Origin: Pseudomonadota bacterium
GTDB taxonomy: Bacteria > Pseudomonadota > Alphaproteobacteria > Rhizobiales > Devosiaceae
Assembly: GCA_023388175.1 (NCBI GenBank)
Contig: JAEWGT010000008.1
Coordinates: forward strand, 186,001-250,000
Length of the DNA stretch: 64,000 nt
Direction of reading: 5' to 3'
Below the pieces are notes generated by a model. That model saw nothing but the letters and a program-made list of their open reading frames with translations. It searched no databases and had not been told where the DNA came from. This document shows positions 44,898 through 53,176 of the stretch, piece after piece (position 1 is the stretch's first letter; each line of letters opens with the position of its first letter). The position numbers and the translations under genes are program-made.

Positions 44898-45659
44898 ATG
44901 ACCACTCCCGTTCTTGAAATCCGCAACCTGCACGCTCGCATCGAAGAGCGTGAAATCCTCAAGGGTGTGAACCTCATCATCCCGCCCGGCGAAGTCCATG
45001 CCATCATGGGCCGCAACGGCTCGGGCAAGTCCACTCTGTCCTATGTCCTCGCCGGCAAGGAAGATTATGAGATCACCGAGGGCGAAATCCTGCTCAACGG
45101 CGAAAACATCCTCGATATGGAGCCCGACGAGCGCGCCGCTGCCGGCCTGTTCCTGGCCTTCCAATACCCGATCGAAATCCCCGGCGTTGCGACCATGACC
45201 TTCCTCAAGGCTGCGCTCAACGCCCAGCGCAAGGCGCGCGGCGAAGAAGAGCTCAAGACCCCTGACTTCATGCGCATGGTCAAGGAAGCCGGAGCCCAGC
45301 TCAATGTCGATAGCGACATGCTCAAGCGCCCGCTCAATGTCGGCTTCTCCGGCGGTGAGAAGAAGCGCGCCGAGATCATGCAGATGGCGCTGCTCAAGCC
45401 CTCGCTGGCCGTGCTCGACGAAACCGATTCCGGTCTCGACATCGATGCGCTGCAGGTTGTCTCCAAGGGCGTCAATTCGCTGCGCGACGGCCAGCGCTCC
45501 ATGCTGGTCATCACCCACTACCAGCGCCTCCTCAACCACATCGTGCCGGATGTGGTCCACGTCTTCGCCGATGGCCGGATCGTGGAGAGCGGCGACAAGG
45601 ATCTCGCGCTCAAGCTCGAGGCCGAAGGCTATGCCAATTATGGTGGTGAGGCAGCCTGA
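44898..45659 (+). CDS. sufC: Fe-S assembly ATPase SufC
   Basis: ABC-type ATPase that drives conformational change of SufBCD. 253 residues, with Walker A MGRNGSGKSTLS, FQYPIEIPGV Q-loop region, signature FSGGEKKRAEIMQMAL, Walker B LAVLDETDSGLDIDAL and H-loop VITHYQRLL. All typical for SufC, including the E-T-D-S-G-L-D motif. Its TGA overlaps the sufD ATG by one base. Confidence 0.97.
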   Translation: MTTPVLEIRNLHARIEEREILKGVNLIIPPGEVHAIMGRNGSGKSTLSYVLAGKEDYEITEGEILLNGENILDMEPDERAAAGLFLAFQYPIEIPGVATMTFLKAALNAQRKARGEEELKTPDFMRMVKEAGAQLNVDSDMLKRPLNVGFSGGEKKRAEIMQMALLKPSLAVLDETDSGLDIDALQVVSKGVNSLRDGQRSMLVITHYQRLLNHIVPDVVHVFADGRIVESGDKDLALKLEAEGYANYGGEAA

Positions 45660-46867
45660 TGCGTCCGAACTTTCCCGTCAGGCTCGGTCCTGCTGAAGAG
45701 ACCCTGATCGCCCAGCTCAAGGCCGTCGGCGCCGACCAGGTCGCCGAACGCATCACCGTGGCCGGTCTGCCGACCCGCCGCGTCGAGAGCTATCACTATA
45801 CCGACCTCAAGACCCTGCTGCGGACCATTCCCGCGCTTGGCCAGCCGGCGAATGAAGCCAGCGCCCCCGCCTTGCGCGTGCCCGGTGCGTTCAATCTGAT
45901 GATTGCCAATGGGGTCATCCAGAATGCCTCGACGGCACCTGCTGGCGTTATTGTTGGCGAAGCCCATGGCGGCGTGCTCACCACCCGCGACGACGTCATC
46001 GTCAATGTCGGCAACGCGCTGGCCAAGACCGCCCTGACGCTGACCCTAGAAAGCTCCGTTGATCCGGTCATCCAGATCGAGCGGCGCATCGAGGGCGAGG
46101 CTGCCCATGTGGCGGATGCTGTGAAGGTGTTCCTCGCCGATGGGGCGTCTGCCACCATTCTCGAAACTTTCTCCGGTTCCGATGCGGCCCATGTCGGCAA
46201 TCATGCCAGCTATATCAGCCTCGGCAAGAATGCTGTCCTGACGCACATCACGCTCGACCTCAGCGCCTCCGGCGTCAGCCATTTCGCCACCAACGAGTAT
46301 CATCTCGCCGATGGCGCCAAGCTGCGCACTCTGGTCATCCATGCCGGTGCCAATCTCGCGCGCACCCAGCTCTATCCGACGCTGGGTGGCGCCGAGGCCC
46401 ATGCCGCCATCACCGGCCTCAACCTTGTCTCAGATGGTCAACACGCTGATATCACGATGGAAACCACCCATGCGGTGCCCCATACCTCGTCCCAGCCGCT
46501 GTTCAAGTCCATCGCCCGCGGCCGGTCCAAGTCGATCATTCAGGGCAAGCTGATCGTCGCCCGCGACGCCCAGAAGACAGATGCAAAATTCATGCATCAG
46601 GGCCTGATGCTGTCGGACGATGCTGAAATCCTCTCGAAGCCCGAGCTGGAAATCTATGCCGACGACGTTGTCTGCGGCCATGGCTCCACCTGCGGCAAGC
46701 TGGATGAAGACAGCCTCTTCTACCTGCTCAGCCGCGGCATTCCCAAGGCCGAAGCCGAGACCATGCTGGTTCGCGGCTTCATCGCCGAACTGCTCGACCC
46801 AGTCGAAGACGAAGCCCTCAACGAAGCCCTGCAAGGCGTCGTTGATGGTTGGCTGCTGGGCAAATAG
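45659..46867 (+). CDS. sufD: Fe-S cluster assembly protein SufD
   Basis: Partner of SufB in the SufBC2D scaffold. 402 residues with a beta-helix core; RRVESYHYTDLKTLLR, GRSKSIIQGKLIVARDAQKT, DDVVCGHGSTCGKLDEDSLF and YLLSRGIPKAEAETMLVRGF are the family stretches. It overlaps the sufC stop. A palindromic repeat of about 150 bases separates it from sufS. Confidence 0.95.
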   Translation: MRPNFPVRLGPAEETLIAQLKAVGADQVAERITVAGLPTRRVESYHYTDLKTLLRTIPALGQPANEASAPALRVPGAFNLMIANGVIQNASTAPAGVIVGEAHGGVLTTRDDVIVNVGNALAKTALTLTLESSVDPVIQIERRIEGEAAHVADAVKVFLADGASATILETFSGSDAAHVGNHASYISLGKNAVLTHITLDLSASGVSHFATNEYHLADGAKLRTLVIHAGANLARTQLYPTLGGAEAHAAITGLNLVSDGQHADITMETTHAVPHTSSQPLFKSIARGRSKSIIQGKLIVARDAQKTDAKFMHQGLMLSDDAEILSKPELEIYADDVVCGHGSTCGKLDEDSLFYLLSRGIPKAEAETMLVRGFIAELLDPVEDEALNEALQGVVDGWLLGK

Positions 46868-46888
46868 GCACGGAGGCTGCGGCTCCTG

Positions 46889-47040
46889 CCCACCCTCCCC
46901 CCTTGGGGGAGGGTAGCGATGCTAGGCCCTTGGGCTGTAGCAAAGCTGGGGTGGGGTGTCGGCGCTGAAAGAATATGACGACGTCCGGGTTGGAGGCGCC
47001 TGCAGCACCCCCATCCCAACGCCTCCCCTCAAGGGGGCTA
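46889..47040. repeat. Palindromic repeat between sufD and sufS
   Basis: Outer part is ACCCTCCCCCCTTGGGGGAG..., a hairpin on its own, and the far arm holds CGCCTCCCCTCAAGGGGGCT. Between lies GGGTGGGGTGTCGG and CAGCACCCCCATCC, partly complementary. This looks like a dispersed noncoding element; it interrupts an otherwise tight operon. Confidence 0.65.
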
Positions 47041-47062
47041 GAGCCCGGAGTATGTGGCACCC

Positions 47063-48283
47063 ATGACCTTCGACCTTCAAAAAATCCGCGCCGATTTCCC
47101 GATCCTGTCGGAACAGATCCACGGCCACCGCTTGGTCTATCTCGACAGCGGCGCGTCGGCCCAGAAGCCGGTGCAGGTTCTCGACCGCATGGACCACGCC
47201 TTCCGGCACGAATATGCCAATGTCCATCGCGGCCTTCATACCCTCGCCAACCGCGCCACCGAAGGCTACGAGGCCGGCCGCGAAAGCGTCCGCCGCTTCC
47301 TCAATGCCGGTCGGATCGAAGAGATCATCTTCACCAAGTCGGCCACCGAAGCCATCAATCTGGTGGCGTCGTCCTTTGCCGGCCCGCGCATCGGCGAGGG
47401 GGACGAGATCGTCACTACGATCATGGAACACCATTCCAACATCGTGCCCTGGCATTTTCATCGCGAGCGCAAGGGCGCCGTCATCAAGTGGATCGATGTC
47501 CGCGATGATGGTTCGCTGGACCTAGACGCCTTCGAGGCCTCGCTGACCGAAAAGACCCGTATCGTCGCCGTTACGCATATGTCCAACGTGCTCGGAACCA
47601 TCAATCCGATCAAGGACATGGTCGCCATGGCCCATGCGCGCGGTATTCCCGTGCTGGTCGACGGCAGCCAGGGCGCTGTGCATACCCGGGTCGACGTCCA
47701 GGACCTCGGCGCCGATTTCTACATCATGACCGGCCACAAGCTCTATGGTCCCACCGGCATCGGCATTCTCTACGGCAAATACGATCTCCTGGCCGAAATG
47801 CAGCCCTACCAGGGCGGCGGCGAAATGATCGAAACCGTCACGCTCGACGGCGTCACCTATAACGAGCCGCCGCATCGCTTCGAGGCTGGCACGCCCCCCA
47901 TCGTCCAGGCCATGGGCCTCGGCGCGGCTCTCGACTATATGGAAGGCCTCGGCCGTGACGCCATCGCGGCGCACGAGCATGACGTTGCCGATTACGCCCA
48001 CGAGCGCCTCTCGCGCATCAATTCCCTGCGCATGATCGGCACCGCGCCCGGAAAGGGTGGCATTTTCTCCTTCGAGATAGCGGGGGCCCATGCCCATGAC
48101 GTCGCCACCATTCTCGATCGCTACGGCATTGCCGTGCGTGCCGGCACCCATTGCGCCCAGCCGCTGCTGAAACGTTTCGGCGTCACCTCTACCTGCCGCG
48201 CCTCCTTCGCCCTATATAACGGCAAGGATGACGTGGACGCGCTGGTGGACGGCATCGAGCGCGCAAGCAAATTTTTCGCCTGA
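47063..48283 (+). CDS. sufS: Cysteine desulfurase SufS
   Basis: Group II cysteine desulfurase of the SUF machinery, 406 residues. PLP Lys226 in MTGHKLYGPTG; active Cys364 in VRAGTHCAQPLLKRFG. The N-terminus MTFDLQKIRADFPILSEQ is the standard SufS start; a GTG nine bases earlier is less likely. It normally works with SufE or SufU, neither of which is encoded in this operon. Followed 11 bases later by sufT. Confidence 0.95.
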   Translation: MTFDLQKIRADFPILSEQIHGHRLVYLDSGASAQKPVQVLDRMDHAFRHEYANVHRGLHTLANRATEGYEAGRESVRRFLNAGRIEEIIFTKSATEAINLVASSFAGPRIGEGDEIVTTIMEHHSNIVPWHFHRERKGAVIKWIDVRDDGSLDLDAFEASLTEKTRIVAVTHMSNVLGTINPIKDMVAMAHARGIPVLVDGSQGAVHTRVDVQDLGADFYIMTGHKLYGPTGIGILYGKYDLLAEMQPYQGGGEMIETVTLDGVTYNEPPHRFEAGTPPIVQAMGLGAALDYMEGLGRDAIAAHEHDVADYAHERLSRINSLRMIGTAPGKGGIFSFEIAGAHAHDVATILDRYGIAVRAGTHCAQPLLKRFGVTSTCRASFALYNGKDDVDALVDGIERASKFFA

Positions 48284-48294
48284 GGAAGGCTGAT

Positions 48295-48666
48295 ATGACC
48301 GACGAAGCCATCGACACCCGCATAGTTCCCACCATGTCCGACACGTTGCCGGAAGGCGAAGTCGAGCGGATCACCACCGATCTGATCGGGGCGCTCAAGA
48401 CCGTCTATGACCCGGAAATTCCGGTCGATATCTATGAGCTTGGCCTCATCTACAAGGTTGATCTCGATGACAACCGCAATCTGACCATCGACATGACCCT
48501 GACGGCACCAGGTTGCCCGGTCGCTGGCGAAATGCCGGGCTGGGTGGAGAACGCGGCGCGCGGCGTCGAAGGCATTCAGGATGTCACCGTCAATATGGTG
48601 TTCGATCCGCCATGGGACGCCTCCCGCATGAGCGAAGAGGCTCAAGTCGCGTTGAACTGGTGGTAA
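48295..48666 (+). CDS. sufT: SUF system protein SufT (DUF59/MIP18-like)
   Basis: A 123-residue MIP18-family protein that helps mature or deliver Fe-S clusters. The motif LKTVYDPEIPVDIYELGLIY and MTLTAPGCPVAGEMPGWVE carry the conserved DPE and Cys residues. It sits between sufS and sufA in the Agrobacterium-type order, where it is often listed as sufX. N-terminal 25 residues are polar and variable. Confidence 0.9.
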   Translation: MTDEAIDTRIVPTMSDTLPEGEVERITTDLIGALKTVYDPEIPVDIYELGLIYKVDLDDNRNLTIDMTLTAPGCPVAGEMPGWVENAARGVEGIQDVTVNMVFDPPWDASRMSEEAQVALNWW

Positions 48667-48672
48667 TCTGGC

Positions 48673-48700
48673 GCGTTTCAGCCTATATATCGTGAAACGC
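48673..48700. promoter_or_regulatory. Dyad between sufT and sufA
   Basis: GCGTTTCA (48673-48680) and TGAAACGC (48693-48700), a perfect 8-base inverted repeat around GCCTATATATCG. The AT-rich centre could hold a -10 element. Candidate internal operator/promoter or mRNA hairpin 20 bases before sufA. Confidence 0.4.
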
Positions 48701-48720
48701 CGATAAAAGGTCGCAAGCCT

Positions 48721-49101
48721 ATGCCGTTCAAGATCATGTCGCTGACCGATGCCGCTGCCGAGCGCATCAACGAGATCATCGAGGATGCCGACAAGCCCGT
48801 GGTCGGTTTGCGCGTCGGCATCAAGAATGCCGGTTGCGCCGGCGTCAGCTACACCATGGATTATGTCGAAGCGCCGATTGCCGGCGACGATCATGTCGAG
48901 GATCACGGCGTCAATGTCTGGGTCGACCCCAAGGCCACCATGTATCTGCTCGGCACGGTGATGGACTTTGAATCCGGCAAGATGGGATCAAGCTTCACCT
49001 TCAAGAACCCCAACCAGACCGGTGCCTGTGGTTGTGGCGAAAGCGTCACGCTCGCCGCAGCTGACTTGAAGGCACTGGCAGAAGCCCGCGCCGGGGCCTA
49101 A
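48721..49101 (+). CDS. sufA: Fe-S carrier protein SufA (A-type)
   Basis: A-type carrier that passes Fe-S clusters to target proteins. 126 residues; the three ligand cysteines are Cys39 (NAGCAGVSY), Cys103 and Cys105 (GACGCGES). Length and motifs are standard. It is the last gene of the suf operon and is convergent with fliP. Confidence 0.95.
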   Translation: MPFKIMSLTDAAAERINEIIEDADKPVVGLRVGIKNAGCAGVSYTMDYVEAPIAGDDHVEDHGVNVWVDPKATMYLLGTVMDFESGKMGSSFTFKNPNQTGACGCGESVTLAAADLKALAEARAGA

Positions 49102-49183
49102 GCGGTTGTCGCTACGGCGGGAGCGTCATATCCGGTCCAGCCACCTGTAGCATTGATGTGGGGGCAGGAGCGGTAGCGATTGG

Positions 49184-49915
49184 CTACCCGGTAAAACTGC
49201 GCACCAGCGAACCCGCCACCAGGTACCAACCGTCCACAAGCACGAAGAAGATCAGCTTGAACGGCAGTGAGATAACCACCGGCGGCAGCATCATCATGCC
49301 CATGCTCATCAGCACCGACGCGACCACCATGTCGATGACTACAAAGGGCAGGAACAACAGAAAGCCGATTTCGAAAGCGCGCCGCAGTTCGGAGATCATG
49401 AAGGCCGGGATCAGCAATTGCAGCGGAATGGCTTCCGGTTCGTCCGGCGTCGGCGCGTTGGTCAGATCGTAGAACAGCTCCAGATCCTTATCGCGCACAT
49501 TGACGCGCATGAATTCGTGAACAGGCGCTGCGCCCGCCTCGAATGCTTCGGCAAACTCGATCTCTCCTGCCATCAGGGGCGCAATGCCATTGTCATAGCT
49601 TTGCTGCAGCACTGGCTGCATGATGAACAGTGTCAGGAAGAGTGCCAGCGACACCATAACCGAGTTCGGCGGCGCGGTTTGCAGGCCAATAGCCGTGCGC
49701 AGCAACGACAGCACCACCACAATTCTGGTAAAGCTGGTCACCATCACCAGGATGGAGGGGGCCAGCGAGAGCAGGGTGATCAGACCGATGAGCTGAATCG
49801 CACGCTCGGTCAGGGTGGTTTCATCGCCAAAGTCGATGGACAGGTCCTGTGCGTGACCCTGCGCGGTGAGGGATAGCAGCACTGCACCGGCGAGGAAAAA
49901 CGGAACCCAGCGCAT
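49184..49915 (-). CDS. fliP: Flagellar biosynthesis protein FliP
   Basis: Core subunit of the flagellar type III export gate (FliP5-FliQ4-FliR1), inner membrane. 243 residues with a cleavable-type signal (WVPFFLAGAVLLSLTAQGHA), typical of FliP, then LITLLSLAPSILVMVTSFTR and LPFVVIDMVVASVLMSMGMM. ATG 49915 gives the standard N-terminus 19 bases after the fliO stop. Its partners fliQ and fliR lie in the divergent plus-strand operon. Confidence 0.95.
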   Translation of the reverse strand: MRWVPFFLAGAVLLSLTAQGHAQDLSIDFGDETTLTERAIQLIGLITLLSLAPSILVMVTSFTRIVVVLSLLRTAIGLQTAPPNSVMVSLALFLTLFIMQPVLQQSYDNGIAPLMAGEIEFAEAFEAGAAPVHEFMRVNVRDKDLELFYDLTNAPTPDEPEAIPLQLLIPAFMISELRRAFEIGFLLFLPFVVIDMVVASVLMSMGMMMLPPVVISLPFKLIFFVLVDGWYLVAGSLVRSFTG

Positions 49916-49934
49916 CCAGCTTCGGCGCGCCGGT

Positions 49935-50621
49935 TCAGCCCCGGTTAGCTTCGTTTCCGCTGTCCTGTTCAAGCGCCGCGCCTTCGCTGATCCCGCCTTT
50001 ATCGGTTTCATTAGCTGAGTCGGCGCGCCGGACGGTCGAAATGTCAGAGTTTTGCCCGGTTTCAGAGTGCTCCGGCTTGTTATTCTGACGCATGAGGCCC
50101 GTGCGGCGCAGCGATACTCGTGTCTTGCGCTCACCCGAATGACCCGATTGCTGCAACTGCTCCAGCAAAGTATCCGGCTCGGCCTTGATCATGGGTGCGG
50201 TGGCGGGAGGCGCAGGGCGTACCGTTTCGACCACGGGGGCGGGCGTCGCCGGGGCAGGCGCCGGGCGCTTCGCGGCCCCTACGGCAGGAGGCGCCACAGG
50301 CCGCCGGATGGATTGGGCGATCGGTGCATCCGCGACCGGAATACCCGTCTCCACGACGAGATCCTGAGCTCCGCCGGTCAGTATGACATGCTCGACATTG
50401 TCACGCCTGATGATCATCAACTGCCGTTTCTGATCCAGCACCAGCGTATCGACCACCGCCAGCCGTCGATTGCGGCCGCGCACACCATTACCGGACACCT
50501 TGAACACGACCTTGAGGAGCCAGACCACCAGCAGGATAAGGGCGATAACTGCCGCAAGGGCGAACAGCATGGTCAGGATGGTGTTGCCGCTGCCACCAAA
50601 CAGGCCGGTAATAAATTGCAC
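49935..50621 (-). CDS. fliO: FliO-like flagellar assembly protein
   Basis: A 228-residue protein with a short N-terminus, one membrane helix (LTMLFALAAVIALILLVVWLL), a cytoplasmic strand-rich part (RRLAVVDTLVLDQKRQLMII, VEHVILTGGAQDLVVETGIP) typical of FliO, and a Pro/Ala-rich, then polar tail. FliO assists FliP assembly into the export gate. Located immediately upstream of fliP on the same strand, which supports the call. Confidence 0.85.
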   Translation of the reverse strand: MQFITGLFGGSGNTILTMLFALAAVIALILLVVWLLKVVFKVSGNGVRGRNRRLAVVDTLVLDQKRQLMIIRRDNVEHVILTGGAQDLVVETGIPVADAPIAQSIRRPVAPPAVGAAKRPAPAPATPAPVVETVRPAPPATAPMIKAEPDTLLEQLQQSGHSGERKTRVSLRRTGLMRQNNKPEHSETGQNSDISTVRRADSANETDKGGISEGAALEQDSGNEANRG

Positions 50622-50783
50622 GGATCAAAGCTCCCAAGGCGTTCCCAGGCGAACGCGTCACAGTCTCTCGCTGCATAGCCATCGCCAATACAGCGCAGCC
50701 GAATCTCATCCGGCACTTCCTGCCTAGTTAGCCGATAGAATGTGCAAAATGCGAGGCATGTTACGGTCGGCGTTAGCAGCCTG

Positions 50784-50798
50784 TTAACCAATACTTAA
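50784..50798. promoter_or_regulatory. CtrA-type binding site upstream of flgB
   Basis: TTAA (50784-50787), seven bases, TTAA (50795-50798), an exact TTAA-N7-TTAA, extended as TTAACCAATACTTAACCAT. It lies 50 bases before the flgB ATG and in the region shared with the divergent fliO-fliP genes. CtrA controls early flagellar genes in alphaproteobacteria. Confidence 0.65.
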
Positions 50799-50847
50799 CC
50801 ATCGCTAGGCAGGATTTGCCTATCAGGACTCGCTTGGAGGCCGGCCG

Positions 50848-51252
50848 ATGGGCCTTATGGATATGCCGGTTTTCTCGGCGCTGACGGACAAGATGCGCTG
50901 GCATCAGACGCGTCAGGGCCTTCTGGCCGAAAACGTCGCCAACGCCGAAACGCCCGGTTACCGTGGCCGCGACCTCAAGCAATACGATGCCAATAGCTCT
51001 TTTGTATCAATGAGTTCGGCAAGTATTTCGACGTCGGCGACGCAGCCTATGCACTTTTCCGTTTCATCAGGAATAGGCGGATTCGACGCCCAGCGAATGG
51101 CCAATTTCGAAATCACGCCTGAGGGCAATGGCGTCACGCTTGAAGAAGAGATGATGAAGGTAACCACCAACATGATGGACTATCAGGCTGCCACCTCCAT
51201 CTACCAGAAATCCATCCGTATCCTGCGCGTCGCGCTGGGCAAGAACGCCTAA
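50848..51252 (+). CDS. flgB: Flagellar basal-body rod protein FlgB
   Basis: Proximal rod subunit of the flagellum, exported to the periplasm through the flagellar export gate. 134 residues. The rod signature ENVANAETPGYRGRDLKQYD is near the N-terminus and a C-terminal helix (EEEMMKVTTNMMDYQAATSIY) completes the coiled coil. GGAGG 7-8 bases upstream of the ATG. First gene of flgB-flgC-fliE-fliQ-fliR-flhB, following a CtrA-type site. Confidence 0.94.
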   Translation: MGLMDMPVFSALTDKMRWHQTRQGLLAENVANAETPGYRGRDLKQYDANSSFVSMSSASISTSATQPMHFSVSSGIGGFDAQRMANFEITPEGNGVTLEEEMMKVTTNMMDYQAATSIYQKSIRILRVALGKNA

Positions 51253-51263
51253 GGTCTTGATCC

Positions 51264-51674
51264 ATGGACTTTAATTCGTCTCTTAAAATCGCAGCAACAG
51301 GTTTGCAGGCGCAAACGGCGCGTATGCGTGTGATCGCCGAAAATATCGCAAATGCCGATTCTGCCGGCAAGGCGCCGGGCGACGAGCCCTATCGCCGCCG
51401 CATTCCCACCTTCCAGGCGGTGCTTGACCATGAGGTTGGCGGGCGGGTCGTGGAAGTGGGCCGTCTTGCCTATGACATGAGCGATTTTTCCAGCCGCTAT
51501 GAACCGGGCCACCCTGCTGCCGACGCGTCGGGCTATGTCCAGTATCCAAACGTCAACACGCTCATCGAGACTGTGGACATGCGCGAGGCCCAGCGCAGCT
51601 ACGAGGCCAATCTCAACGTAGTCACGGTCACCCGTCAGATGCTCGGGCGCACGCTCGATATCCTGCGCGGCTGA
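51264..51674 (+). CDS. flgC: Flagellar basal-body rod protein FlgC
   Basis: Proximal rod subunit of 136 residues. The N-terminal rod motif reads AENIANADSAGKAPGDEPYR, a normal FlgC pattern, and the C-terminus YPNVNTLIETVDMREAQRSYEANLNVV matches the family. It starts 11 bases after flgB and precedes fliE by 20 bases. Confidence 0.95.
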   Translation: MDFNSSLKIAATGLQAQTARMRVIAENIANADSAGKAPGDEPYRRRIPTFQAVLDHEVGGRVVEVGRLAYDMSDFSSRYEPGHPAADASGYVQYPNVNTLIETVDMREAQRSYEANLNVVTVTRQMLGRTLDILRG

Positions 51675-51694
51675 CTTTTCAGGGGGCATTCATC

Positions 51695-52027
51695 ATGGCC
51701 ATCACGACGCCGTTCAACGCTGCAACCGCTGCCTATGGCAATGCCAGTCGCCTGATTAATCAGGCTGCCAAGCCAGGGACCGACCTGACGGCGAAGGCCT
51801 CCACCGGCGGCAATAATTTTGCGGATCTGCTGGCACAGAACGTTCAGGGTGTCGTGGACCAGGGCAAGGTTTCCGATCAGATGGCCATGGACATGGTTAG
51901 TGGCAAAGCCAATGTCGTGGACATGGTCACCGCGCTGTCCGAGACAGAAATGGCCATTGAAAGCATGGTGACCATCCGCGATCGCGTGATTTCCGCTTAT
52001 GAAGAAATCATGCGGATGCCGATCTGA
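51695..52027 (+). CDS. fliE: Flagellar hook-basal body protein FliE
   Basis: Adaptor joining the MS ring and export gate to the proximal rod. 110 residues: a variable N-terminus, then NFADLLAQNVQGVVDQGKVS and MVTALSETEMAIESMVTIRD with the terminal RVISAYEEIMRMPI, which is diagnostic for FliE. Follows flgC in the same operon. Confidence 0.93.
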   Translation: MAITTPFNAATAAYGNASRLINQAAKPGTDLTAKASTGGNNFADLLAQNVQGVVDQGKVSDQMAMDMVSGKANVVDMVTALSETEMAIESMVTIRDRVISAYEEIMRMPI

Positions 52028-52137
52028 CTCCTGCATCCGGCAACACAGCCGCCATTTGCCGGTATGTCTGGCCGATGACGATGGAAAGGACGGGGCAGGG
52101 GTGTACTCTGTCACAGTGATTCCACGGAACTCATGTC

Positions 52138-52404
52138 ATGACCGGCGCAGAAGTGCTCGACATTGCCACACAGGGCATCTGGACGCTGCTCATCGTCTCG
52201 CTGCCGATGATGCTTGTGGGGCTGATCGTCGGCGTCGTGATCGCGCTTTTTCAGGCGCTGACGCAGATCCAGGAAATGACGCTGGTTTTTGTCCCCAAGA
52301 TCATCGCCATCTTCATTACCATGCTCATCGCCTTGCCATTTCTTGGCGCAACCATGGCCGGCTATATGGACCGGGTGGTTGATATGATTATCATGGGGTT
52401 CTGA
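52138..52404 (+). CDS. fliQ: Flagellar export protein FliQ
   Basis: Two-helix subunit of the export gate, 88 residues. VLDIATQGIWTLLIVSLPMM, the polar ALFQALTQIQEMTLVFVPKI loop and the second helix are all typical. 110 bases separate it from fliE. Its stop is two bases before the fliR start. Confidence 0.95.
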   Translation: MTGAEVLDIATQGIWTLLIVSLPMMLVGLIVGVVIALFQALTQIQEMTLVFVPKIIAIFITMLIALPFLGATMAGYMDRVVDMIIMGF

Positions 52405-52405
52405 G

Positions 52406-53173
52406 GTGACTCTCAGCCTCGACTGGCTTCCGGCAACAGCCTTCACCTATATCATTTTGTTCGCACGCATTGGTGCGATGATGATGCTGATGCCAGCGTT
52501 GGGCGAGCAGATGATCCCGATGCGGATGCGGTTGAGCTTCGCTCTTGTTTTCACCCTCGTACTGTACCCGCTGCTTGGCGATATCATTCCGCCGATGCCC
52601 TCTGATCTGGGCGGGATGATAGGGCTTCTCGTCCACGAGCTCGCAATCGGGCTGATGATAGGCGCGATCGTGCGTATCACCGTCATGGCCACGCAGGTTG
52701 CGGGCGCTATCGTTGCCTTCCAGACCGGTCTTTCCGGCGCGATGGCGGCCGACCCGACAATGGCAGGGATGCAGAGCGCGGTGTTTGCCAGCTTCCTATC
52801 GTTTCTCGGCGTTACATTGATTTTTGCGACCGATCTTCATCATGTGGCGCTGGCGGCGATCTATGACAGCTACATGGTGTTCTCGCCTGCCGACCCGCTG
52901 ATGTTCGAAGATGCAATGCAGATGGCGATCCGCACTGTCGCCGGCGCCTTTACAGTGGGCGTGCAGATGGCTGCGCCATTTGTCGTCTTTGGATTGGTGT
53001 TCAATCTCGGTGCCGGCATTCTTGCGCGCCTGATGCCGCAATTGCAGGTCTATTTCGTCCTTATGCCTGCAAACATCATCGTTGGCCTGTTGCTGTTTGC
53101 CATTCTGCTCACGATGATGATGGGCTGGTATCTGACCGCCTTTGAAAATCATCTGGCTATGTGGAGGGGGTGA
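52406..53173 (+). CDS. fliR: Flagellar export protein FliR
   Basis: Export-gate subunit of 255 residues with several membrane helices (LPATAFTYIILFARIGAMMM, LVHELAIGLMIGAIVRI, MLMPANIIVGLLLFAILL-like end). The GFQTGLSGAMAADPT-type stretch is standard (AFQTGLSGAMAADPTMAGMQ). The start is GTG 52406, two bases after fliQ. Followed by flhB 3 bases later. Confidence 0.94.
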   Translation: MTLSLDWLPATAFTYIILFARIGAMMMLMPALGEQMIPMRMRLSFALVFTLVLYPLLGDIIPPMPSDLGGMIGLLVHELAIGLMIGAIVRITVMATQVAGAIVAFQTGLSGAMAADPTMAGMQSAVFASFLSFLGVTLIFATDLHHVALAAIYDSYMVFSPADPLMFEDAMQMAIRTVAGAFTVGVQMAAPFVVFGLVFNLGAGILARLMPQLQVYFVLMPANIIVGLLLFAILLTMMMGWYLTAFENHLAMWRG

Positions 53174-53176
53174 GCG

